Shown here: positions 9,531 to 22,836 of the stretch, in pieces | Position numbering within the stretch: the stretch's first letter is position 1 | How the letters are laid out: every line of letters starts with the position of its first letter | The notes under the pieces: model-generated | Seen by the model: the letters and a program-made list of their open reading frames with translations, nothing else | What the model was told of the DNA's origin: nothing | The model's database searches: none | Assembly (NCBI GenBank): GCA_941918925.1 | Contig: OW799236.1 | Location: 104,548,562-104,612,561 of the forward strand | Origin: Phyto melanocephala | Lineage: Eukaryota > Arthropoda > Insecta > Diptera > Rhinophoridae | Length of the DNA: 64,000 nucleotides | Direction: 5' to 3' | Position numbers and translations under genes: made by a program

Positions 9531-12500
9531 CTACACAGAGAAGAAAAAAGGAGATAGTATGTACATGCCTTTCAATCTATGATGTATTCATATGACATTT
9601 TAATGTAACATTATTGCCAATACCGTATATAAAAATTAATAGAGAAATTATCATTAGCCTGCGCACTTATTATTACGTGCATTTCTTAATAAAATGTAAT
9701 TTGGCAATTTAAAATTCTTTAAATTCTTAAAACATTGACCAGATCAGGTCATATCATATAAGTTCATGTGCATCTCGAAAACTGTTCGTTGTGCTAACTA
9801 AAATATGACTAAGAGTTAAAAATATTATGTTCAGCCTTGAAGATTTTAATGACGCCCTTCACTGTTATATACATATGAATAGTGATCACATCGTAGCTTA
9901 CCCTAGATGTATTGTTTTTCAACATTTTTTTCTATCATTTCTTTTACTTGGAACTTCTACGTAGCTAATCATATTCTACCCTTTCATTTGATACCCATAT
10001 TGATGGGTTGAGAAACAAATTATATGTCAATATATTTAGGGTATTATCTTGGTTTTACTCTGTTTTACTTGTAAGTCCCTTCATTAAATAATGGGGTGAT
10101 TTTTTTTTGTTTTTTATCAATATTAAAGGGTTGAATTTTAATTAATACTATTTATAAATTTAATTACCCATATATAAATTTATTATAAATTAATTGGTAG
10201 AAGCACTTATTATGGATTTAAAGTCTCTTTACAGTGTGTTATATTTTGTTACTCAAGATCTTTCTTCTTACTCAATCTCACCTCTTTGTTGTTCAGAAGC
10301 TGAAAAAAAAATGTTTGTAGATTTTAGGAAACGCACTCAAGAATTTATATTTGTATACTTATATCTCAGTTAGTTTCAAAAGAATTTGTTACTTTTCCTC
10401 AGTAATCGTTTTTAAGACAATTTCATTTATTTTAATGTCTCTCACTTCTCCAAAAATTACTTAAAGATTTAGTAGTTGTATATATTTTTTAAAAAATATA
10501 TTTTTCTAAATAATGTTATGCTATAACTTTTCTGATTACTGGCCGTTCAATCCAAAAGTTTTCACGAATACCTCTGAAGGAATTTCACATCCATATCAAG
10601 TAGCAAACGTGTATATAAAAATTATTTTTGCGCAGTAGATGAAAAGAAACGCATGTTTCATGATAAAATCAGTAAATAATATCTGTTTAATGAATTGTTT
10701 TAGGGCTTTTGCATGCATTTGAATGTTTTTTCAATCACTTTATTTAAGGCTAACTATTTTTATTTTATAGAATGCATTCTCAATGCCTCTTGCCCTTATG
10801 AATAATAAGTCATAAAAAATGTTATTCAATTTGAACTAGTGCAAACTTTTGTTGCTAAGTAGCAATGCCACCACGTATTAAGGATATAATAAAGATGCTT
10901 TATTAAGTATTAGTGATCTATTCAGAGTAATATAAAAAGAACAAAAACAACTCTGAAGTTTTTTTTACAGGTTAGAGGGCTAAACCATATACCGAGGCAA
11001 GTAGTTTTTTAACATTATACAGCGATAATTTAACAAGAGCGATCAGCACTAGATTTTTGCATATGTTTTGCTTTTGTTACATTAATAATACACATGTAAA
11101 ATGTTAACGATGCAGTATAGATATGGGTTTTAGAATACTTAGAGTTATATAGATTGCAAACTTTTAATGATCGAGCTTAGAGTTATTGAAAACACTAAAG
11201 ACCTAAAGCTTTTTAATTTGCACCTAATCGTAAGAAGATATATAAGAGTATGCGAAGATGCAGACTGGACCCGTACTAAGTGGTAATAATTCTTTTGTGA
11301 TATTAATTAACACTGTTACAAGTACATAAGAAAAATATGATAATCTATTACTACAAATAATACGAAGTAAGTAAAGTTAGAATAAAACTTTTATTTTAAC
11401 GATTAATTTTCTGTTTCTGCCAAACATTAAATTATTTGTTAATTTTTTATTTACACTTACAAATCTAAGTTAAAACTAATTTATGATAAACATTTTTAAA
11501 TAGCTAGTTACTTTTTTAGGGATTTATTTCCACCATATAGTTTTGTTCCCTTTTTTTATAATCTTTTTTCATATCATAAGTCATTTAGCATGAACTATTT
11601 AGCGTATAAATGCAATTAAGTGTCAAATAATTAAATATAAAAACTCAATATTAATTAGCCACAATTTATATTAAATAACTTAAATATGTGGACAGTTATT
11701 ACGACGTGTATACTAATAAAAAAAATTTACAAATTTAATAAAGTTTATATGTGATAAAAAGTTAATTAAAATATTGGCGGAAAATATTTTTTATGAAATT
11801 GGGTCAATATTCCACATTTATACTGTGAAAAATATACAAAATTATTTTATACTTTATTTGATTTTTTTCATTAGATGTCTAAGCATGTAATATACTATTA
11901 AAATTTTACAAAAGCTGTAGCCTTTGTATAGTTATTTTGTATGAAAAATAGGGTCAAACAAAATCTAAATTTTTTATTAAAATTGCTGCTAATGTTGCTA
12001 ATTGTCGATAATGGGCTGCAGCTCTTTAAAAATTGTTTTGGAATATAAAAGGAATTTAATGTAACTTCAAGGAAAAAAACTTGAAAATTAAATCGCATAA
12101 TTAAGACGATCTTGTAAGGTCATCGTTGTATCTTGTAAGATCATCATCGTATTGTGTACGATATGTTTAATTGCGCAATCCTATTGGAACCAAATAATTT
12201 TGTTCTAAAAAATAGCCCGATATCATGGCCCTGTATTTAGCGCAGTTAACCGTTGTAAGTATGTTTTTTTTTTGTCAAATACTTAAACAGAAGAACATAA
12301 GCCGCAGTTAATAACTAACTTTTTGAATAAGTTGTGTCACATGCACGTTGCTTACTTATCAAAATGTGACGATTATGACTGCTCATAAAGAAGTTATTGT
12401 ATGCGCACATTTACGGTGATTAAAAAAACGATTTTTCAAACGTTTTTCAACTTGTAAATGTAAAAAATTGTAAAACCAACATCAAAAGCTAACTGTGTTT

Positions 12501-14107
12501 TACTTACTGAAACCCCACTTAATAACTTTCTTCTTTTGTTTTAATTTTTATACTGCGACTAATCACTTATTTTATTTTGGACTTTTTCTTACTCTATTTT
12601 TAAATAAAATATGATATCTCATTTAAGGTTTAAATCCAAACCCTTCATAAGTATACTAAGTGCTTATCATTTTCGGACTTAATATCCTTAAATTTTACAG
12701 CAATCCCTGTATAAATTCTCAGCTGACTGAGGCAGATTAAGTAATTGATATTTTTAGAACATGCAGGCAATTTAACTTAACAAACTAAAATTCCGATAAA
12801 AATGCTGGATTATTTTAGGAGCAAAAACAAATTTCAAGTCCATATTGGAGCTGTTCTCTTAAAGACGTTGGTAGGAGGACTTCTTATACTAATTTTTTTA
12901 AGTGAATATTATTTTATAAGAGCTAAGTTGAGATCTAGGAATAAAAAAGAGCCCAACATCCATGAAATATGACTAGCATATTTTAAAAATTTTTAACCTG
13001 GATTTAAATACAATCTTGTAAAGTTCGTGTTTAATTGTATCAATCTATTTCGGGATAGCAGATAACAACATAAAATAATTTAAAATTTGCTAAAAAATTA
13101 TAACACAAAAATATTAAAAATCCTTACAAGGTGTTTTATAACATTAAAATAATATAATATAAACTGATAGGCACTCTTACAGTTACAAACTAGAATTCTC
13201 AGATCAACAGTGTACAATCTGAAGGAATTGTAGAATGGTATCTAAGGAAACAGGTGGGAAATATCTCTCAGGGTAGAATTGCGTCCTAAGTTATTTTCAA
13301 TAGAGATATAACTTTACTTTATTATTTTTGTTTTTTAATAAGCAAATACCTAAACCTAAATACATATCGTGCAATAACGTCACAATTAAAAATTTTCTAA
13401 AATTAACGTTTCTCAGGAATTCATTCACATTATACAGCGTTAACTACACCAAATATTTTTTTCTTATCACTATGTCTTATGACTAGAAAAATATCATTAT
13501 GTTTAATACATTTTTTTTAGATTATTATAGTGCATCTAAAAGATCAACAAATTTTTATGTTACTTACAGTTATTCTGTAATATTTTAATTGCCTTTCCTT
13601 TAACTTTTTTTCTTAAGCACTTTGTTACATTTATGTTATGTTCATCCATCTTAAAAACTCCAAGAACAATATCTCAATTAGAAGTTACTTTCGAGTAAGT
13701 GCATTTTCTACATCATTTCCCTTAAAACCATTGCAGACTATAGTTTGCATAGATATTTCTATTTATTTAGCCTTAAACTTTTCCATACATTGTGAGTACA
13801 TTGTATTATAAATGCTAAGAGGTAAATGAAACACAACATTTCATGTTCATCCAGTCGTTGTAAACATAATTTCACATAACCTTAATATAGTTAAGTTGTT
13901 GCCTTAGCTTTTAGTGCATTATTATACTAACTGGTTGTTAGTTATTTTTTTAATAATTTCACAACAAATAGTTTTGTTGTTAAATATAAATCTGCAACAA
14001 TTTACCTCGAAATTTAATAAAAGTACGGTGAACTGTATTAAAAAATCTTAAAACAAAATTTTAATTTTGTAATAAAATCAGTGGAATAAACGAAAATTTT
14101 GTACAAA
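9531..14107. other. Long AT-rich non-coding stretch with scattered repeat fragments
   Basis: A word cluster at about 9970-10015 (CCTTTCATTTGATACCCATA, then TTGATGGGTTGAG) belongs to the same repeat as 48290-48720. At about 10350-10375, TATATCTCAGTTAGTTTC recurs at 38105 and 48785. At 10260-10300 there is a pyrimidine-rich tract ending TTGTTCAG that resembles a splice acceptor, but the downstream frame is short. No domain-bearing open frame was found. Confidence 0.45.
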
Positions 14108-16060
14108 TTTTTCGGATACATTCAATATTAAAGAATATTTTGTGAACACATGTACGTATACAAAATTAAATCAAACCGCTTAATTCAAAATCAAGTATAC
14201 GCAGCGTGTTCAAAGTAGCACATAGTGATCGCAAATATAAAAAAATTCAAAAAATTATATAAAAAAAGATAAAAGAATACAAAAAAAATTAATATATAAA
14301 AAAAATAAAATAAAAAAAGATAAAAAGTAAAATAACTAAATAAATAAAAAAATTAAATAAAAATATATAAAATAAATAAAAAAAAATTAAAAAATGGATT
14401 GCAAAATATTTATTTCAGCAAACAGCACTCAAAAAAATATATGTAAATTTTAAATGCGAAATTAATATTAATAATTCAAATAAGAGTCTAATTTTGCTCC
14501 ACTCATCAAAACGATAGCTTTAATTAGAAAAAAATTCAAAGTTTTAATTGAAAAAATATTGCGAAAAATATAATCTCGATTCAATAAAAAATTAATAACA
14601 ATTTCCATGATTTACAAAAATGATTTTTATTAATTTCAATATCCCCATAATTAAAATATAGGACTTTTGTAATTTAAGCATTTATTTTATCAATAACATA
14701 AATTATAAAACCGGTAAAAAAAATTACAAAAAAAAAATTTAGTTTCAAATTCATTATCTATACTGTTTCAAATAAAACAAGAATTTAGCTGGAATGCTTT
14801 TATTTAAATGCGACTCCTAATTCTTTAAAAAATATTAAATATTAAAACTTTTTTAGTATTCCTTCAGGATCTCAATTTTCAAGAAAATAGCAAAATCTTT
14901 TACTTTAAAAAGTAGATTGCATAGATAACAGAAAATAAAAATAGCTATTTTGAATAAGTTTAAAAAAATGCTAAAAAGTTGTTAAATATATAAAGAACTT
15001 TTTATTATTATTTAATTTCATATATTTTATTCATTGGGTAAAGCAACAAGTCTTTATCCTATTAAAACTGCAATGAATATTAAAGCTGTGTTTGTTACCC
15101 TAATGCGTATGGAAAATTATATTATTTGTAACAATTTTAATACAAACGCTAAAAAAATTCAAGTGAGACAACAGATTTTATTGAATATGATATTTTTATT
15201 TTAAACCTATTTGGCATACATTTAATATTAAAGAATATTTGCTGAACATAGGTACGTATAAGTAATGAAATGAAAACATTTAATTAAAAATCACTCATAC
15301 GCAGAGTGCTCTAGGTAACACCAGGAATAGCAAAAATAAACTAAAAAAAAAATACAGAAATAAAAACAAAAAAAAAATAATAATAAAAAAGGAATTGCAA
15401 AATATTTATTACAGCAAACAGCACTCAGAAAAAAATAAATAAAAATTTCAATTTCGAAATTAATATTAATAATTAAAAAAATAATAGTTTAATTTTGCTC
15501 CACTCTCCAAAACAATACTATTAATTAGATAAAAATTAAAAGTTAAAATTGAAAAAATAATGCAAAAATATAAATTAAAACAGTATTAAAAAATTAATAA
15601 AAATCTCCATAATTTTCAAAAATGATACAATGATACATATGAATTTATAACTTTTTTTATTTAGATAATTTTATATATTTAAAAACTTTGTAGTATTACT
15701 TGATAAACGAAAAAAAAAAAATAAAGATCACAATTTTCAGGAATACAGTGAAATCTTTTACTATAGTAAGAAGGTCGCATAGATAGCATAAAATAAAAAT
15801 AGCTTTTTTGAATTCGATTAAAAAATGCTAAAAATGTAGTTAAATATTGTAAAGAATTTTTCATTGTTATTTAATTTCATATTTTTTCTTTATTGGGTAA
15901 AGCAACAAGTGTTTATCCTATTCCATGCAATAAAAAAACTATGCTTTTTACCCAAATACGTATGGAAAATTATATTATTTGTAACAATTTAAAAACTAAT
16001 GCAAAAAAAAAATTGAATGGGGACAATATATTTTATTGGATATGATATTTTTATTTTAAC
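14108..16060. repeat. Diverged tandem duplication (units about 1.1 kb and 0.86 kb)
   Basis: Unit 1 (about 14108-15204) and unit 2 (about 15205-16060) share the same blocks in order. These are: tattaaagaatattt with a following gtacgtata; tacgcag; attgcaaaatatttatt with cagcaaacagcactca; aattttgctccactc; attgggtaaagcaacaagt with tttatcctatt; and tatggaaaattatattattt. Unit 2 lacks about 240 bp. Between blocks lie long A-rich low-complexity tracts, especially 14240-14400 and 15340-15395. No coding capacity was seen. The boundaries are set by the first and last shared words. Confidence 0.7.
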
Positions 16061-17290
16061 AATAATATGAATTCATATCTTTAACATTTGTATGCATTAT
16101 GTAAGTCAAAAACTACAACTAGCACATATGAGGGCGTATGTTTCTACACATTTTTTGCTACAGTATTTTAATAGCTATTTGTTAAATAATAAGTGCTATG
16201 GCATTAGCGTAGTCCAATATAAAAATATGTTTAAAGCTTAATATTGAATTAAATTTTTGGTTTTTTTTATTTATGTTTTAGTTATATTCTCTACGGTAAC
16301 TTAATGCCTGTTTTAGAGGCAACAAATTACATAGTTTTTAATCTGAATCAACCCACCCTAATGTATACGATTATAAACAGTGCTGGTTGTTAAGGGTACA
16401 AAATAATAGCAAAGTTATAAAATTTGTTTAAACATAACAACCCATGCAATTTAATACAGTTGTTGGTAGACGCCTTTTTGCTTGAAAAAAAATGCTCTGA
16501 ATTAACAAGTAAATAAGTAAAACCATTTTTGTGCTGGCCGTTAAAATTGTATAAAAACAGTAATGGCATATAGAAAAATTTACAAAGACCTTTTTTATAT
16601 GAATTAATTTTTTGTAATAATTAAAACAAAATATTTGTAGTTTGAGGCTATAATATTTAGCCAGCAATTTAAATAAAGTATACAAAATATATTATGCTGG
16701 AACAAGTAAACACAACGTGTCGTTTTTAACATGCAGTTTTTTTATTGATAGAACGCAGTTATTTAATAAAATATGCGATTATGCTTTATCGTTTTTTACT
16801 AGTAAAGCTTTGATTTATTATTATTATTTGGCACCTATCTTAATGGGGTTATTATAAACAAATTATTCACAATTTTTTTTCGTAGCCAATCCTGGATTTA
16901 AAATTTTCCGTAGTTGACTTTATTTTAGTATCTAAGTCATTTCATTTGATATTTATACTGGGGGAGTTGAAGAGGGTACATCGTCAAATACTAGATTAGA
17001 CCCATATTCAAGTTTTAGTACGCGGAAATCATAGGATTTAAGTAATTGATAATATATTATTTTTTTCCATTTATGTAAGAGCATAATATATAGTTTTTCA
17101 TGTAATTTTTGTCTGATGCTTTGCCGATTATAGACTAAAAAAATTATATACGAACATGTCTAGAAACATATAATATTTATAAGTACTAACAAGATACCTA
17201 TAAGCTATGCGAAGGCTGAAACCTTTAATTTTTTGTTGTTAAAATACGAAAAAGAACAGAGGCATTCTTGGTGCTCTGCTCATATTGCAG
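16061..17290. other. AT-rich non-coding stretch
   Basis: No feature was recognised apart from a diverged copy of the CATTTGATA-type word near 16930-16985, which resembles the repeat at 48290-48720. Confidence 0.45.
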
Positions 17291-17473
17291 ACAAGTATCG
17301 AACAATTTTGCTGGATTCTAACAGCGGGTCATTTCCGAATATATCCAACAGACTTATACTACATGCCGGCTTCTGTGACATTTGAGGGATTTAAAGACTT
17401 GATTAAAATAAGCATATGGACAGCTGGTCACACCGATACACAGATTTCACTTAGTAAACTTTCTTGTTCATGA
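17291..17473 (+). CDS. Unidentified short open segment behind an acceptor-like site
   Basis: After CTCTGCTCATATTGCAG (ending 17290) a frame stays open for about 60 codons to a TGA. It contains FRIYPTDLYYMPASVTFEGF and WTAGHTDTQ, a balanced composition unusual for this DNA. A donor-like GTAAAC follows at about 17454. I do not recognise a family. It could be an exon, an old transposon fragment or chance; the evidence is weak. Confidence 0.2.
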   Translation, partial: TSIEQFCWILTAGHFRIYPTDLYYMPASVTFEGFKDLIKISIWTAGHTDTQISLSKLSCS

Positions 17474-17587
17474 GCTTTCAAAAAATGTATACTTTATGAA
17501 GACGAAAATAAAAATTATAAAGAACAACTTGGTACCATAGGTACCTAAAGTCTTAATATTTTTTTATGTTCTTTGCTGCTCATTCTT

Positions 17588-18456
17588 AAAGGTTTTCCAA
17601 TAGGGATGATAAGACCTTACAATGATGTTTCGAACATTTGTCATATATCATGATCTGTCATTTGTCTTTCATTGAATTCAGTTATGTTTAAAATTTTATC
17701 ATGGAGAGATACACACAAGAACAACGTTTACAAATTATTCAGTTTTATTATCAAAATAATCGTTTTCCAGTTGCAACTTTTCCATTTCCGCTTTTGCCAT
17801 TTTATGGTCATAATAATCGTTTAAGTGGTGTAGTAAATAAACAAAACTCTCTATTCTGATGCAAAGCAAAACCACAAATTATTCATGAAAAACTATTACA
17901 TTCACCTAAATTGACAATTTGGTGTGGTTTTTGATCTGGTGTTATCATCGGTTCCTACTTCTTTCGCAATTAAGCTGATAACACCGTTACTGTTAATGGA
18001 GAGCAGTATAGACCGATGATAACCAACTTTTTATGTTCGAAATTGTAAACAAATTGATCTTGACAAGATTTGGTTTCCACAAGACGGGGCTACGTGCCAC
18101 ACAGAAAAAGCAAAAATAAAATTATTGCGAAAGAAGTTTGGAGATTCGATTATTTCAAGAAATTGTAATATTGAATGGTGTCCAAGAAGTTGTGACTTAC
18201 CACCATTATACTATTTCTTGTGTGGTTATTGAAGTCATTAGTCTTTTGGAATAAACCAGACTCTTTTCAAGCCCTACAAGTCAATATTGAACATGCCATT
18301 AATTACATACGACTTGATTAAGGGGAAAGAGTACTTAAAAATTTGGTTCATCAAATTCGTTCCTACAAAATAAGTTGTGGAGGCCATTAAAATGGCGTTT
18401 TATTTAAAACCTAATTTTAATCAAAGAAATCATATTCCTCATATTGGAAAACTTTT
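17588..18456 (+). pseudogene. mariner-type (DD41D spacing) transposon with decayed transposase
   Basis: The ends AAAGGTTTTCCAATA (17588-17602) and TATTGGAAAACTTTT (18442-18456) form a terminal inverted repeat with one mismatch. A start at 17701 reads MERYTQEQRLQIIQFYY, the usual N-terminal helix-turn-helix opening of this IS630/Tc1/mariner group. Internal deletion and frameshifts follow. Near 18070 comes WFPQDGATCHTEKAK, containing the second catalytic Asp, then WCPRSCDLPPLYYF. Forty-one residues separate the second Asp from the third catalytic position, the DD41D spacing known for rosa-like mariners. That third position is Tyr rather than Asp. The first catalytic Asp region is deleted. The element is non-functional. 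Confidence 0.75.
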
Positions 18457-19889
18457 CATAAACGTCTTATTTTAAAGTTCGTCTCGTGCACTTTATTTAA
18501 CACTTATTTAAGTAAGTTCCACTAAAACCTCACAATATGCGACATCTTACTTCATTTATCTTCACCCAAGAAATCCAACTTAATATTTTAAGAAAGGCTT
18601 TTTACCGCCTTTGCGATGATATAAACTTGCATTTAATTATTCAAATTACAACGAGAAAGCATTCTTTATTTTAACAATTTTAAGTCTACATAAAAAAATT
18701 TCTTTTTGATTTAAATAAGTACCAATATTAGGACAGCTTTATATAATTATGCTAAACTAAACTTAACATTAATTCAACAAAATACCACATAAATATTAAA
18801 TATTCACTTAGTTCGTGGTAAGACGACACTCAGCTCTCTCCATCGTTAGTTAGTGAGTGCACAACTTTCTAGTTTATTTACATTTATGGAGTGTTTTTAC
18901 ATACAATTTTCGCTGAAATTATTTGAGACTCTCTTTTATATTCAGCTTTGTACTTTTAATTTAAAAAATTTGAAATTTTGTTCACCTTTCAGATCTGTAA
19001 ATAAGAATTAATTTTCTTTAAATTTCTTAAAAGGTAACTTTTCCCTCATATTGTTACTGTTTATTTGCTGCTTATTTTCTAAAAATTATTATGATTAAAA
19101 AACAGCTTTATCTATAACTTAACTACATTTTAATAAAAAAAAAATTGCAACAAGATAATGCAAACGAAAATGAAGCAAAAAAAACTTTTATAATTTAAAA
19201 AAAAGAAAACAACAAACAATTATTTATTATAGTCATATTAAGTAAACAAATCGATATATTAAAAAAAAAAACTAATTCATTTAAAATAATTTTCTTCTGT
19301 TTCTGTATTTAAGTGGCTGTAAAGTGTTACCAAAATTGAAACAAAACTAATGAAATTTATTTTGTTCTTATCTTAAATTGTTGTTGGCTTAACAGTTAAA
19401 CTGTATAAAGCAAAAACTCAGTCACACTCAAATCGAGGGTGTAAAAAGAAATTCAATTTGAAAACAATTTTATCAAAATGATATTGATATTGATTTTTTT
19501 TATTTTCTTTTCTTTCTATCTGTCTGTCTGTCTGCTGCGAAAGGAGGTAAACTGTAACACTTTAACAATTATTATATTCAATTTGTAGTACTTGTCTTAC
19601 AAGAATTTAATTTAGCAAAGTGGGTTCAATGAGAGTTGTGATAAAAGAATAAAAATTAGGTTAAGCTGCTGTTGATATAAGAATCACACTTTAAAATACA
19701 GAAACGTAATTTTTTTTTTCAATTTCTTTGAATCGATGATAGCTAAGCTCAAAGGCAAATAGGAAACAAATACACTTATTAACATGATTAGGGATTTTTG
19801 CGTTGTACTGATGATAAAATTGTTCTTTTAAAACATTGCAAACCAAATAATTAGTAACAATAGCACCTGTGTAAAATTATAAAGCTATT
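18457..19889. other. AT-rich non-coding stretch
   Basis: No gene was recognised. A locally GC-richer patch at 18812-18860 contains GACACTCAGCTCTCTCC and GTTAGTTAGTGAGTGC and could be regulatory or an untranslated exon; nothing further supports this. A short (CTGT)n microsatellite lies at about 19518-19535. Confidence 0.4.
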
Positions 19890-20264
19890 CCCAGCAAAGA
19901 AAAAGACATGCAAAAGGAATAATGAATGCGCAAGTTCAACCCATGATGAAGTGTTTTAATTTTAGTAAAACGTGCACGACCTTAACACAACTTATCATTG
20001 AGGGCATTTGTTTTTATAAAATTATATAAAGAAAATTCACATTATTCTAATAAAAGCATAGAACGCGGGCACATTATATAAAAAGAAACTCATGTTTGAT
20101 GGGTTAATAACATTTGTTAACAAGAATAGAATAACATTTTTTGCATTAACTAACTATTTTGGATGTAAAGAGAGCACTCTTCACGCCTCCTCTTGCACTT
20201 ACAAATTAAAACTCATGAATATTTTTATATACTTCGAACTATTGCAAAATTTTATTTTGCTGGG
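19890..20264. mobile_element. MITE with CCCAGCAAA ends (same family as 3582-3914)
   Basis: This 375-bp element opens CCCAGCAAAGAAAAAG and closes TTTTATTTTGCTGGG, so the outer CCCAGCAAA is inverted at the other end as TTTTGCTGGG with a mismatch. Like the copy at 3582-3914 it has no coding frame of note; a 63-codon open frame at 20092-20283 runs through its right end. The interiors of the two copies share little obvious sequence, so they may be different deletion products using common ends. Confidence 0.55.
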
Positions 20265-20849
20265 TTGTTACCTTACTCTCTAACGAAGTACTTTTTAAAT
20301 TTAATATAATTTCTTTTGTGACTTGAATATAAATTTTAGTAATAAAATAATTAAGTTGTGAAAACTAATTAAATTGCGGGTAATCAATTTATAATACAGC
20401 CGAATTTTCTATTTTATAATTATTAGAAATTATTACAAACTTTGAATACATAAAACCGTGGTGTAAAAATAGAAGGTGGCTTCATACTTTTTTTTTATAA
20501 ATATAAAGAATTTTACAATTTAATTTGTATACAAAAAACAAAAAAAAGCGATTAAAACTCAGGAAATTTTTATAAATGTATAGTTTTATTCTTAACAGGA
20601 TATTAACTATATAATGATAAATTCGTATGACTAAGAATTTTGAGGATATGATAAGATATATTTTAATTAAATAATATGAATAAAATATATAAATTATTTT
20701 GCTAAAATGATTTTACACGTATATATTTATTTGATTTCAAATAGCAATTAAAAAAATCAATTATTACTATCCCAGGAGGCCAATTATTGTTCTGCGAAAT
20801 AAAGGAGGTTTAGCGTGTCATATATTATGATGACAATATATATTTTACT
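20265..20849. other. AT-rich non-coding stretch
   Basis: Nothing was recognised before the non-LTR relic. Confidence 0.4.
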
Positions 20850-22200
20850 GCAAAAAAACTTTTTATAGATTTAAAACAATCTTTAAAAACAATTTTAGTA
20901 AAATCTATATCTATATCGTGCCTTAATCCCAAATACGTACACTATGGATCAATTGATGCAAATGATGACGTTTCTATTTTTCATTTGCTTGCTGAATTCT
21001 TTTCAACTACGTACTCTAAAAAAGTATATAATAACATAACATCTTACCCATTTATTATACCTCAATCATCTGGTGTACAATTCTGTTATATTACTTATAA
21101 AATGATACTATCAAATTATTTATCACTAAATAGTTCGTTTAATGCTGGTCCAGATCAAATACCGAATTGCGTTCTTAAAAGTTGTGCAGAAAATTCATGT
21201 TTACCGCTTACTGCTACCTTTGACTAGGGTACGTACCATTAATGTGGAAATTAACCCATATAATTAATTAAATATGAAAGCAAAATTGCTTAATGTTATT
21301 CTCAAACTTTTTGAGAAAATTTTAATCGATAATTTATACTATTTTTGACTTTGTCTTCGTGCCAACATAGTTTGTGTAAATATCGCTCTACAATGACTAA
21401 TATTTTGGAGCGAACTAAGTACTTATTATTATTCAGCACTCTGAAGTTTTGATGGATGCCGATGATGTCAAAATTGTTCGTTCTTTTCTTGACAGATTGG
21501 TTGATTGTTGTGAAATCAACTTAATGGAATTACATAAATATAAAAAAATGTAAGGACATTTTTTTCGGAATTAAGATATTAAATTTATTATATTGCATCT
21601 TGAGTATAAACTTGATAACTTGGTATATTGCTTGATCACCAATTAAATTTTCATGCCCATATTTCATTAATTGTTAACAAAGCAAATGGTGTACTTGGAT
21701 TTTTGAAGAGATGGTGCATGAAATTTCTAGACCCTTATATTACAAAACAATTATATTCATTGCTAGTTCAACCCATTCTAGAATATGGATCAATTTTATG
21801 AGTTCCTTACTATAACATTTATATTGATAGTATCGAGTCTTTAGAAAAGAAGTTTTTAATATTTTTTCTACGTGGTCTAAGATAGAACTCATTTTTAATA
21901 CCTTCATAAAAATAAAAAAAAATTTCGTTCAATTTTTAGTTTTTCATTTGTGCTGGGTCAAGTTCAATATGATGTCGATTCTGAATTCCTGCTGAGTAAA
22001 ATAACCTATAATTTTCCAACCAGCACAACTCGGAACTTCCGTCTTAATAACTTAAAATACGATAAATCTAACTATGCTAATAATGATCCTCTTCGTCGTA
22101 TATGTAAAATCTTTAATAATTATTATCACCTTATTGGCCTTAATGAAAGTAAAGAAATTGTGAAAATAAATATTATTTTATATTTAAATCGTTGAATTGT
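20850..22200 (+). pseudogene. Jockey-like non-LTR retrotransposon, reverse transcriptase relic
   Basis: At 20970-21230 the frame reads LLAEFFSTTYSKK and NAGPDQIPNCVLKSCAEN, the conserved finger region before the polymerase core of Jockey-type reverse transcriptases. Around 21310 comes LFEKILIDNL, another conserved block. The palm with motif A is missing. At about 21455 the sequence resumes with DADDVKIV, the catalytic YADD motif with Tyr changed to Asp. Later segments NKANGVLGFLKRW, LVQPILEYGS and the C-terminal 21950-22195 (STTRNFRLNN, NDPLRRICKIFNNYY) match the family tail, with several frameshifts and stops. The 5' half, including ORF1 and the endonuclease, is absent. It is an old 5'-truncated and internally deleted copy. 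Confidence 0.75.
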
Positions 22201-22836
22201 ATTGATTACCTTAATTTTGTTTTGTTATTTTTTACATACATTAACCAACAAGGATATATAATCTATAGACAAGAAATAAATGAAGAAATAAATAAATATA
22301 TAATAAGAGGCAAGTCACAGCTTACGTTTACAATATACAATCGATTTTAATAAAAAAAATTAAGAAATTTTCAAGCAGATAATATTAATATTAATAATAA
22401 TATTAATCTTATTAAAATAAATTCAGTATTTATTTCTTAAGGGGATAAAAACGGGTTAAATCAGTAGCAATATCCGCTAAGCTAAAAATTATGCAAATCT
22501 TACTATACTATTGTTTGAAAATATACAATAGGAATTATACAATAGGAATCGACTAATAGAATATGAACCAAATTTGAAGTTTTTTAAAGTCACTAATTGT
22601 GTTCAATCTAACAAGTACGAAAAAAATGAGCTGAAAAACATTCTTATGGCAGGAAGAAGAGATAAGTTTATATTTAAGCCAACAACAAGCTTTTTTGACA
22701 GATGTTGTACAGTCGTCAATAAATCAAAAACACATATTTTTAATGAATACGGCAGATGCTTTAAAACTAAATGCCGATGCAGTATATTATAGAAAATTAA
22801 ATTATTTTTTAATATATTTACCAAAGTCCTAATTTT
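22201..22836. other. AT-rich spacer between non-LTR relic and HINE
   Basis: Possible 3' UTR and A-rich end of the Jockey-like relic at 22200-22300. Opposed open frames at 22574-22792 (plus) and 22603-22851 (minus) are mirror readings of one another and show no family features. Confidence 0.4.

Noticed and set aside
10255..10380. A plus-strand exon after a pyrimidine-rich acceptor at 10298-10299
   Set aside because: The acceptor looks good, but the frame is about 26 codons and runs into an interspersed repeat.
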